Positions 45,701-58,100 of a stretch of DNA of 64,000 nucleotides are shown in pieces. Position 1 is the first letter of the stretch; each line of letters starts with the position of its first letter. The stretch is from Tiliqua scincoides (taxonomy: Eukaryota > Chordata > Lepidosauria > Squamata > Scincidae). The notes under the pieces were generated by a model that had not been told where the DNA came from, ran no database searches, and worked only from the letters and a program-made list of their open reading frames with translations. The translations under genes and the position numbers were made by a program. The stretch spans positions 105,798,807 to 105,862,806 of the forward strand of contig NC_089822.1 of NCBI RefSeq assembly GCF_035046505.1. The letters run 5' to 3'.

Positions 45701-48700
45701 ACTAGCCAAAAATTTTTTAATCTTGGTATTTTTGAATAATACCATTATATTACATACCTTTTGATGTGTAATTTCATGCAGAATGCAATTAAACCGCGTT
45801 AAATATCTCTATTCTATCAAAAGCTATAGCCAAAAAAAACAGCAAGGGGGGGCAATGGTGCATCACCACACCCACCACCCAGGGCATTGCCTCACCCACT
45901 GCATTGGGGGAGGTCTATCATGGTTTGATGTGCTGGCCTCCCATACTGGGTGATGCTAACCTTAATGACACCACTGAACGGGACGACTCACCTCTGAAGG
46001 ATGACTGCCCTCTGACTTATCTTGAAGAAATTATGTCCTCTATAGCTTTCAGCATGTAAGTCACAAAAATTAAACAACAGCCGGATAAACCCTCATTCCA
46101 CCTCTCTCCCAATGAGATGCCACAACAGAATTAATTTGGGACATACCTATTAGAGAGGTATCAGCAAACAACCTGCCATCCCTGTGGAAAATTACACAAG
46201 GCAGTGTTTTACTTGCATCTTGTAACTGGAGGCAGCCACTACTAGAGCACTCCAGGACTCCAAGCAACACCTGCAAAAAATAAAAATTAAAGGTAAGTGA
46301 AGAACATTGACTTGTCTTTTTCAACACAAAAGAACTCAAATGGCTAATGATTAACAGATGCCTCGCTATACTGTTTCTACAGCTGGAAAACCCAAATCAC
46401 AAGAATTTTGCAAGTATGTGTAAAAGGTGGGGGGCAAGTGTGACAAAAGCAGCAGCAGCAGTGGTGGACATCCCCAGTGCTGTGTCCTGGGGAAAAGGTC
46501 CACGATGGGCCCCCCCACCGTCACCTGAGCCTCACGGAGCCTCACGCAACCAAAGGCTGCATCAGGGAAGCCTCTCTGAGGTTCCTCGACACTATAAACT
46601 GTGCTTCCAGGAAACCGGAGGCACAGTCTCCAACCCTGTCAGGAGCCTCAAAGAGGCTTCCGCAGGGTCCTACAGCCTCACACCCAGGGCATTTGCCCCA
46701 TAGAACATAATGTGAGGTCAGCAACTGAGCCGCAGGTGCAGCCCACTGAGGAATTCCTGCTCCTCCATGAACTTTGACATCTGGGCATTTTTACGAGAAC
46801 TTCCAGGGTGGGGGTCCCGCCCTCCCACAAAGAATCACTGCAATCTATCATAAGCTGCCTTGAGGATAATTTGATCAAAAGTCAGGTAAATCTTCAACAC
46901 AAAATAAAATCAATCATTCTTCCTTTCAATCTCAAAGAAGAGGAATTTGATACTTACCAACCGAGGTTGAAAGTTTTCAGCAGATAAAATGCAGTAGGAC
47001 CAAGCCAAGCTGCGATTCAGCTCCTGGACTCCTAGATTGTGGATGTCAGAAGTTGAGCTCAGCTGCTGTAATGGATCAAAGCTTTCCCAGCACCTCTTCT
47101 CAAGCTCAGAATACAGCAAGGAGAAAGATGGAATCTGACACGGCGGTTCCAGAATCTGATACTAGAAATGGGTTTTAGGAAATTCAAGATATTGTACTGC
47201 TAGGAGATGGGAGCTTAATGCTATGGGAAAGAAAAATTACCTGCTCTAGAGGACAGCGATGCTTTTCTGCCAGGATCTCCTGATGAATGTCTCTTGCTTG
47301 TTTCCTGGGTGGTACCAAGGAATTGAGTATAGGAACAATAAATTTTTCTGCTTTTTCCAGAGCCTGATGTTGAGAGCTGAACAACGAAGGGTGGCACTGA
47401 CTGAAACGACAGAACCTAGAACAAATTATGGATGTGTCAGTCTTTCAAAGTTAAAACAATCTTTTAATTAAAAATGTCAGAACAACACTACCGGGAGAAG
47501 GAGAGATAGATATAAATAATATCAGTAAAGTATAGAGCAAACTGAGATAACGTAAGACATGAGGTGCTTGTATATATGCACAAAATTTAAGTCTGAAATG
47601 ATTGTACACTACTGAGTTACAAGCCTTCAATTACATTAGATTTTGTTCTAGGCTTGAGTACTGAAAGCATCTCATAGATAGAGGTGATTGTTTCCAGTGA
47701 GTTAGATTACAGCCTTACTGAACACAATGGGCTTACTTCTGTGTTAGTTAAATAATACCATTTTCAAACACCTCTATTCATAGATCATCTCAATATATCT
47801 TCTACACAAAATTCCTAATAGATTGTGTCTAGGGATTTTGAAAAACTTTTAATCTGTTGTGCGTATTTTAAACAATTGGATTCAGAAAAAGTTGTGGTAG
47901 TCAGCACTTGATGTTCCAGAAAGCTGTATAAACCAGCTCAGCAAGCAGATCAGCCCTCAGACTTCTAGTATGCAGCCGATACCGCTAACAACTACAGACC
48001 TCACTCAAGAGCAGGGGTATCCAAAGTTTTTGGCAGGAGGGCCACATCTCTCTGACACTGTGTCGGGGGGGAAAAAAGAATTAATTTACATTTAAAATCT
48101 GAATAAATTTGCATAAGTTTACATAAATGAATATATTAAAGATGAACTTATATGAATGAATGAAGGTCTTGCAATAGCTCAAGGCCAATAAAAGGCCTTG
48201 CACAAAGCAAGGCTAGCCTTTCATTTGCTGCTGCTACTGCATCACAGACGTGAAACAACAAGCAGTGGAGGGAGCCCTCATCCCACAGCTCACGTGAGAG
48301 GTCAAACAATTGCCCTCACGCTGAGAGCAGTTGCGTCGGGCCAGTGTGGGCTCCAAAAAATCTCTGGAGGGCCAGAGGCTCATTGGAGACTGGGGGCTCC
48401 CTGAGGGCCACATTGAGAGGCCTTGAGGGCCGCAAGTGACCCCAGGGCCGGGGTTTGGGCACCCCTGCTCAAGAGCATTCCAGACAGCTCCTCAATGAAA
48501 TGGATAAAGTTCCAAGTGAAAGTGACAGCAACAACAGCATTCCAAGTGAAATTGACAGCATCCCCGGCGAAACAGACAGCTACATTATAATATCAAGAAA
48601 TTTAAGATATTCCCCAAAAAACCTACAATACCACAAATGCCAGATATTCCTGAGCTTCTGGCCAGCTACTTGTAAAAAAGGAAATAATGTGCAGTAAATT

Positions 48701-51700
48701 TCCTTTTTTACAAGCAGCTGGCCAGAAGCTCAGGAATTCATTTTCTTCTTGGAATCCTGGACTTTAGAAGTTGTGCGATTAAGAAGATACCCACAAACAT
48801 CCCAGAAAGTTCAAATCTATGATTAATCAAGTGTTGCCTCATTTGTTAGTCTTTGGGAAGTGGGATGAAGGTGAGGAAGAGAGTAAGCAGTTAGAGAAGA
48901 AAGCAATTACCGCAGACACACGCCTATAAGTCAATCCCACAGGTAAGTCGAGGGCATGTTTTGAGTCAACAATCATGGAATTTTCTATGACCCTCGGATA
49001 AGTCGGGGGTTAAACTTAGGGGGGTGTCTGACTATAGTTTTGTCTGATTTTACCCGAGGCCAGATCCTGAAAAATAACCCACCACTAATTGTTACCTAAG
49101 AACTGTAGGCTCTGATTTATTAAAAACATAGTAAAAGATCATAAGATACATTTTTATTCTTTTTAAATTCTGGTCTTCATCACCTTTTTGTAAGCACTAT
49201 CAGAGTAGGTGCACTGTAAACAACATATCAGTAAAACAGTGGTTCCCAACCTGGTATTCATGTACTCCCAGGGACACTCAACAGGACCTTTAGGGAAAAA
49301 GAATGGAATAATGGTGGGAAAAGGCAGGTCATGCTCCAGAATGCCTTGCAAGACAGGAATGCCTTGCAAGGACCAGCAAGGCAGGAAGGGAGGTAGCTAG
49401 CTGGCTGTGAAAACCCCACCAATAGCTAGTTTTTGGTCATCAATTCATGTATGAAACAGTGATTGAAAACCAGCACAGTAAAAAGGCTGAAACATAATAT
49501 GGAAAGTGATCAATCACCCAGAATTTCTCAGCACACTTCTGGTGCAAAACGGTGCAAAGGCAGAGTCTTCTGTTCTTCAAACAGAGAAAAAGAGAATACA
49601 CTGTGATGAATACATAAAGTCTGGGCTTTCATAGAGAGGAGATGAGGGCTTGTATTATTAACTACAAACATTTTGCTAATATGAAGGGTACAATTTATGG
49701 AAATCGGCTGCCAAGGGATATGCAAGTGAAAAAGGTTGGGAACCACTGCAGGAGAACCATGAATCAAATCCAACTTTAAGGTGTCTGGTGTGTTAAGCCA
49801 GAAGCTCTACGTACAACATACAACCCATAACACATAACTGAGAGTGTGCAATTCAATTCACAGCAGAGAGATGCAGCTGCATATATTTGTAACCCTTTTT
49901 ACTCAGAAGTAGACCCACTGCTTTCCATGGGTGTTATTCTTAAGTAAGGGTGCATTGAATTGTAGCCTGCTTCAGATGGAAAGGAGGATTCCCATCCTGG
50001 TGTTTCAAAAAACAAACCTGCTTTGCAAGTATTTGCAAAGCAGAACCATGCTGCAGCAGGAGAATAAAAGGTTAACAAACTGCTTCTAAGGAGCTGTGCC
50101 TGCCTGCTGCTTGAGAAACTTGGCACCTGTTGAGAAAGGAAACTTTTCAAAGGCTCTGTCCTCTGATTGACCCGGAGATAAGAGGAAGTGATAATTGGAG
50201 CTTGACTACTTGGCAAAAATTTCAGGAACTATAGGCGATCTACCTATAGGCGATCTATAGGCGATCTATAGGTAGATTCTTATTTTCCTAGCATTCCTCA
50301 CAGAAGTATTGGCCAAAGCAGATCAGTTTTCATAAAACTACAGTGGGGGTTAGGGAACAGCCTGAAAGTGTAGCTGTACAGCTTCATATTTTCATGTGCC
50401 ATCATTCTGATAGTACTCACCTCAGCTCAAATGTCTCTAACACGCTTACCATCCATAAATAGAGTGGCAGGTTTAAATTATAACGCAAGAGCAGTTGTAC
50501 ATAAATATTTCCAAATGAAGCAATAGGCTGGTGTAATGTGCTGTGTCTGGAAAAACTCTTTATCACGACGGCGCTGCGCAGACAAGCTCCAAGAACAAAG
50601 GGGAAGATAGCCAGGGGCTTCTGTATAAGGTGGACATCTTGCAGCTAAGATACAAGCACACAAATTAACAGAAAGGAAATGGTGAATTTCTTAAACCTCC
50701 CCAAGGCTCCCATACAAAGACCAAATGGTTTCATCTTATAAAATGAAATAGTCCAGTTTTTTTTCTGGAGCCTGCTGGTCTGGCCAGTGCTTTTTCCATC
50801 TGTGCTGGTTTCCATTACATTTCCAGGTCCAATTTGGAATGTGGGCTTTTACCTTTAAAGCCCATATGGTTTAGGACTTTACATGAAGTACCACTTTCTC
50901 TCACACATATCTGCCCATGCACTGGATTTGTAATAAAGGCCCTGCTCCATATTCTATCACCTATTGATATAAAAGTTGATGAAGATGCCAACTGAGAGAC
51001 GGAGCTCTCAGTAGTGGCACCTAGGTTATCAAATTTCATCCCAGGAGGTCTGGCTGGTCAAACCAGTATCCGTTTTTAAGAAGGGGAGCAAACGCACATT
51101 TGTTTCATCTACCCCTTCTTTATTCTGCTCTGTTGCTCTCAGTTTTTGTTTATGCTCCCTGTTCTGACTCTGAATTCTTGCATTTCATTTTTTGCTTCTT
51201 GATGTCTTTGTTGGCATTACACTTTATTGGCATTATTAATTGCATTTTTAATATTTTTTTGTAATATTTAAAATAGATGGTCTATACAGTATTAGTTGTT
51301 AGCTATTCTGATGCCCCTTTAAGTGGGACGGAATGTTGCAGGATATAAATATTTTAAATAAATGTAGATTTTTAGAGTCACTCAGAAAACAATTTGAGCT
51401 ACACAAAATGGTTTTCCCTACATCCCCCAAACACTCATCCATTTCCATAAATCAGATGCAGACCTCTTTCATGACTGTGTTGCAGTTTGGGTGTGGCACT
51501 AACTATACCAGTATCCTTAAAGACAACAGCTCTACTTTCACACAATATTTATCCACAGAGATTGGGAGAGATGGTAATTCCATGTCCACTTCTAATCACC
51601 TCACCTCCACACGTGTTCCTGGTCGAAGCCCTCGGCCAGAATTCAACAACTGCTGATAACCAAGACACAAAGTGAACTTCTTATCCAGCTCATAGAGGCC

Positions 51701-52077
51701 AGCATGGGTGTTTAGCACTTGGGTGATTGTGCCCTAGAAAAGAAATAAATATATCTCTTTGTATATATAATAATGTAAGAGTTGTGGTATGAATTGAGAT
51801 TGTGGAATCCAAACATTTGTTTCCTCCAATGACAGGCATCTTGCTGGTACCAACAGGTTACATCTTTCTAGCTATTCTTGTTTCAGTTTTGTATGCTGCA
51901 TGTGAGACATACACTTCACTTGATGAAAATTAATATGTATATCATTGGTGTTGGGTGCATGTCCAGAAAATGTGACCCGGGTCAGTCTCATGTTGATTTT
52001 ACCCAGACTGAAGGCAAGACAGCAACAGGTTCCACTGGCTTTTGGGTAAAAAGGTCAAATGTTGTTGCACTGAACCA

Positions 52078-52108
<31 letters not shown>

Positions 52109-55100
52109 CCTCAATAGCTTCCAAGAATCTTTCCTTTGGAAAATTCCACCTTCAGCTGCATCTTGCTAAAAGACCATCCTAGTCAAACTTAAGAACAATG
52201 CTACATCCTGGAAGCTTCCTGACTTCGATAAACAAGGCATTTATAGTCACAAAAGACACGCCCATGGCTTCCCTGAAGAATTTCACTGACAGTTTAATCA
52301 AGAGTCTTAGGTTAATCAGGACACAGGTCTCCTAAGCAAATTAAAAGTCACCAGCCACACCATTTCCTGGGTGTGACACAACAACAAATGGCCTGTTCAA
52401 GAGGTACCTGTTTGTGCTATGTCAAGCACCCCAAGACCCTTCAATGGCCAAACAGCCACTATGCCATTAGGCCAGGGCTTTTCAAACTGGGGCATTGTAA
52501 CACCCCAGCCAGAGTGCCCTGGTCACTTTCCCCTTAAGGGGCAAGGGCAGGGGGGAGGCAGCGATGTAATCCCCAGGATCGTGTCGCTAAGGGGGCTGCA
52601 AGGACTGGGATGCACTCACCAGTCCCTGCAGCAGCTTGTCAGGGGTGCGGGGTGCCCTGTGTGAGTGTCTGCAGGGCTCCCTGCAGCATAAAAAGTGAAA
52701 GTGGAGCGATCACGCTTCACTTCCGCAACACCAAAAGTGCAGCACAATCACTGCGCTTTCACTTTTCTCCCCATTCATTTCCTAGTCCCTCTCCCTGTCT
52801 GTCCTCCACTTCAGATGTTTACAACGGCTTGACAATTTGCGTTTGTTTTTGCTTTGTTTTTAATGCTTTTTTTAATGTTTTAGTGTTTAACTGTTAAAAT
52901 TACAGCCCAATTCTATGCACGTCTACTCAGAAGTAAGTCTCATTATAGTCAATAGGGCTTACTCCCAGGAAAGTGTGAATAGGATCACAGCCTTAATGTT
53001 TTAATGACTTGTTAAATGTTTTTTTCCCCCCTCTTATTGTTATGATCTATTGTACATTTATTATGGAGCTCTGTAAGCCGCTTTGGGCATTTGCTTGGAT
53101 TTTGGGCAGGCCTGGTTAGTACTTGGATGGGAGACCGCCTGGGAATACTGGGTGCTGTAAGGCTTATACCATAGTCTTTCGAGACTGAAGGTTGCCAACC
53201 ATGGGCATGGGAAAGGCGGGATATAAATTTTTATAATAAAATAAACTGTGCTGTGGTATATCCGCATCTTGGTCTTTCTCATTCTTATTCAATGCAATCC
53301 ATTAAGGTGCATTACAAGCCACTACACCAAGTTCCCTGCAAATACATTCAAATCCACTGGGTATGCATGTTACACATGTATCAGAGCGCATCCAGTAACC
53401 GTACTATCCTTTGTCTGTATTGATGGCACATATATCAGCACTGCATATTGTAAAGCATTCTGAATAAACACAATATTCAAAAAATAAAAGGTAACATAAT
53501 TTGAGTTGCTTTCAGAAACCCAAACCTTTGGAGACAAAGTTCAGAGTAAGGTTCTCTCTTCAGCAGAGACATTATGTACTTACTATGTAGGACACCACTT
53601 TGGACTTCCTAACTGTAACCTGCCTCTCCTCTTCTTCTGGCAGCTCCAAGGAGCTGTTAAGCTCCATGCAATCCACAGAGGAAGCAGGGACAACTGGATT
53701 TGGCTCTGAAGTACTGTCCAGTAGCTGCTCCATCACTTGTTCCAAATGGTAAGGCAGAAGGCGTGAGGAAGAGCTGGTTGTGAATACCCTCCGTCCAGAA
53801 GCTTTGAGGCAAGATACCCTCAGTGCAGTCAGCACATACTTATGCCCCAGCTGTAGTGCATGATGCCAAACCAACTGGGGAGTCTTCTAGGATAGAAAAA
53901 TTGGCACTCAAAAGAAATGTTTTTATATCAACATCTGCCACAAAGCTAGTCAGAATGTACCTGAAGAAGTGTAAGACTATCTGTTGTGTCAGCCCCCACT
54001 TCCCCCAACTTCCCCCACTTCCTCTCAGAAAGACCCAGACTCTTCAGTCATTGTCTAGTTCAGGATTATCGTACAGTGAAGTGTGCAGCATCAGTAGTGT
54101 CCCCAAAAGTCCCAACATCAGAAGTGTCTCCTCCATTGGTCTGCTTCTGTTGGAGGATGGAGCACTCATAATTGACCACAACTAGCTTGGGGTGGGGGCA
54201 GACCTAAGCCAACTGTCCTCTTCCCGTGCGCGTGTCCAAAAAGGGACAGTACTAATGAGGTTCCCAGGGGTTCCCTTCCATCTTGTGGGATTTCCTCTTC
54301 CTTCCCACCTTTCATTCAACTGGGGTCTCTCCTCCCTTCTGTTCCTTTCCCTTGTGTCTCAGTTGAACCCTCTCTTCCCTGCCCTCCTTCCTGAGGCTTT
54401 GCTCCCTTCTTCTCTTTCCTTTCACTCACTCCCTCTCCCCTCCCTGTACTTCATTGCTCTACATGCCCCTGCCCTCCCTCTCCCTCTCCCTCTCCCTCTC
54501 CCTCTCTCTCTCTCTCTCTCCTGCTTATCTCCCTCAGAGTTCCTTTTGTAGGCTGATACTCAGCTCTGTTGATGTGTACCCCACTCAGCTGTGCCATGGC
54601 TGGCTTTCAGCTGCCCACTGGTGCTTGTTGATTAGGTATTGCAAGGGCCTGTTGAGTCAAGCTGACTGCTGGGACGACAGTGCAATGTTTGCTGGGGCAA
54701 GGCAGGCAGAGTTGCTCTGCTCTGTCCATCATCCCTAAGATGCCTGCATCAATATGTAGCTTTACCTGATGACACAGACCTTGTATGCAACTGCATTTCT
54801 CAAACTCTGAGAAACAAAGGGCGCAATCCTAACCAAACTTTCCAGTACTGAGGTAAGGGCAATGCAGCTCTGAGATAAGGAAACAAACATTCCATTACCT
54901 TGAGGAGGCCTCCATGACTGCCACCCAACTACCTGCCCCATTGTTTCAGCAATGTCAGTGCTGGAAAACTGATTAGGATTTGGGCCAAAATGAATTTGAA
55001 AATATGAAAATACCATATAGTTCTGACTTTAAAAATAAACTTTGCCCAGATCCAACAGGTGAATTTTTGCCCCAGAAACTAACCTGCACTAGTACTGGGA

Positions 55101-58100
55101 CACAGGAAGGTGAGCTAAAGCACTTCAGGAAGAGGAAGAAGAATGTCTTGCTGTGGATGTAGAGAACAGTGCTCAGCCTACACAGCTCACCTGCCACATT
55201 CAGTTTTGTTGTCTTCTTACACTGAGCCCTAAAGGAAAAAAACATAAGAGCCTTGATGAAGCAGAACAAGGATCCATCTAGTCCAGGATTCTGTTTCCAA
55301 TAGGAGTCAACCAAACACTTCTGGGAATCCCATAAGCAGGGCATAAAGGCACCAGCTTTGCCCCTAGTGTCCCTATTATTTGTCCCTAGTGTCCCTATTA
55401 CTGCAGAATTCACACTTTTTCACTGGGATTTAGAGTTACATATTACTTGACTATCAAAGGTGTTTTCAGCTGCATTTCAGAGAATTTCAATTAAAGGTAT
55501 TTGCTTAAAATCTTAAAATTGTACACAATAGGACATTTGTGAATAAATTGTGCAATACCTATTGCAAAACAACATTAGGTAAAAATGCAATATTAGTGCA
55601 CATGGTGCTTTACAGTTCTACAAAAAATAGGTCCTTGTCCTGAGAAGCTTGCCACCTTAAAAAGCAGGAAAGAAAGACTTAGGCAAGAGGTGCCTGAGGG
55701 TGGACATGATTTACAAAATCATGCAGGGGATGGACAGAGTGGATAGAGAGGCGCCCTTTTCCCTCTCACATAACACGAGAACCAGGGGAACTCCACGAAA
55801 GTTGAGTGTTGCGAGAGTTAGGACAGACAGAAGAAATTATTTCTTTACCGAGCGTGTAATTAACTTGTGGAACTTTTTGCCACAGGAAATAGTGATGGCA
55901 TTTTGCCTAGATGCCTAAGAGGGGATTGGACAAATTTCTGGAGGAAATATTCATTATGGGTTACAAGTCATAGCAGGTATGTGCAAGCTCTTGGTTGTAG
56001 AGGCAGGCTGCCTCTGATTGCCAGATGCAGGGGAGGGCACCGGGACGCAGGTTGTGTCTGTTGTCTTGTGTGCTCCTTGGGGCATTTAGTGGGCCACTAT
56101 GAGATACAGGAAGATACTAAATGGCCTTTGGCCTGATCCAACAGGACTCTTCTTATGTTCCTATGTAAATGGACAAAACATTTGTTAGTTACCAATACTC
56201 CAACTTAGTTTCAGTGAGGAATGAGAATTAAGAGGAATGAGAATTAAACAAAGACTTCTAGGAAAAAGTGAACTATAGAAAGAGACTGAAGAAACAATTT
56301 CAATCTTTACTTTTAGCCAAGTAACATAATACTCCAATAGGGCCGTGCACATGTAGCAAGTAGCAAGGAGAAAGTAGCACATGTGCATTCATTTCCTCAG
56401 ACAATTTTTGCTCCCTCAGTGGAAGATGGATTTCAGGGCAATAATCGTGGCAACTGCAAATATTTGACTGAAGCCTTTACCTCACTCTGAGCAGCTGAGT
56501 AGCTTGTCCTGGGTAAAAGACAGGAAGGATATCAAAAATCTTCTCTGGACCAGGCATCACCTGAACTGGATCTGCTAGGATTTCCACATATCCAGCTGGG
56601 CGCTTGCCTGCGTGAGGGATATATGACCAACTTGGGAACAGCAAGAGACATCCCAGCCACTCAAGCTTAAAACACAGGAGCTAAACCAAAAGAGAAAAAA
56701 AATATCTGTAAAGGTAGACCTACATGAAAGACCTCTCTTTGAAATCAGTGCATCATGTACTTCTGACAATTGTGATCTGTCTCTTCACCCTGCCATTGAA
56801 TTTTTGCCTAACCCTCCCCAAGAGGGTCCAAAATAGTGCCAAAAAGACCTGTTTTGAAAATTTAAAACAGTGCCCCGAGTCCAATCCAGTAAGATAATCA
56901 AGGAGGACATCATGGTTGATAGTACTGAACCTGCCAAGAGGTTCAACGAACGCACTCCTTGTCCAATTCCCACAGTAGGTCAACAGCTAGGGTGACCCAT
57001 GGTTTAATTGGTTAAATTCTCTATAACCTGTGTTCAATTTCTTTAATCATAAGTTGCTCAAAATGAATGCCTAACCAATCATTTTAATCAGCAGCAGCTT
57101 CCTTGATAACTTGAAAAGAGCCCCTAATTGTGGGGTTGGGGTAGGGACAGCTACTGGATCAGCAGAGTCAGAGTTCAATTTGTGATGAATACAATTTATT
57201 TTCTTAGCAAAGTGTCTTGCAAACTCATTGCAATGCTCAAACAAGCACTCCATCTCATTTGCTGGGGAAACCAAGTGGAGCAGATTGCAAACAACTTGAA
57301 AAAGCTCTGCTGGGCAGCTTTTTGCAGATGAAATGAATGCCTTCTTTATTGCCTTCACTGCCACAGAAGAGGCCCTAAAATGGACACTTTGAGTTTTCCT
57401 CCAACATCATTCTAGGTGTCAGCAAAGTTTTTTAATTTCCTGTAGCTCCTTGACTCCAAGGAGCCATCTTGGCTCAATAAGAAAACCAAGATGAGATAAT
57501 GATCTGACTATAGAGGAGACCAAGATCTCTCCTTTTCATGGACAGATCACTATCTAGTGAGCTTTAGACTGGCAACTGTTAATCGCCCCAACAAAACGGG
57601 GGGCCCAAACGATATAGTTTCCCCCGCAGACTGATAGATCTGAATGGTTTCCTAAGGGTTCTGGGGAATTTTCCTATTTCCAAGGCTGGTGACTGATCTG
57701 ATGCTCTAGACACCCTCTGGTATGAAGAGACCGCTAGAGCCTTGGATCAGATTGCTCCTGAACAGCCCCAGGAAACAATCATTATATTCTGCTAATGGGT
57801 ATCTAGCTAGAGATGGTCATAGCACATAACGTGAGGAGAGTTTTGAAGGTCCACAAACTTCATCTTATAAGTTCACCTCTTCTGATAGCTACAGTGCTCC
57901 TCCAAAAGGTGATACATAGGAAGAACAGGATGCCATACCTCACAAGGCAGTATGCCAGTGTTGTCTTGCACATACAAACTGCCATTTACCAACTTCTCTT
58001 TCTCCTCTCCCAGTCCTTCATCGGTCAAGTAGCCACAGAGTATCAAGCGAGTTTCCTGCAAAATGTTTTGGTTCAGCAAAACACCCTCATGCTGAGAAGC

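Noticed and set aside
47397-47415. Alternative CTC1 exon 8 acceptor at 47415
   Set aside because: It begins in phase 2 and cannot join exon 7, which ends in phase 0, without an additional exon that I could not find.
53103-53165. 5S rRNA gene
   Set aside because: Only the 3' half of 5S is present, without the A-box/internal promoter start, and it is fused to a LINE tail, so it is part of a SINE.
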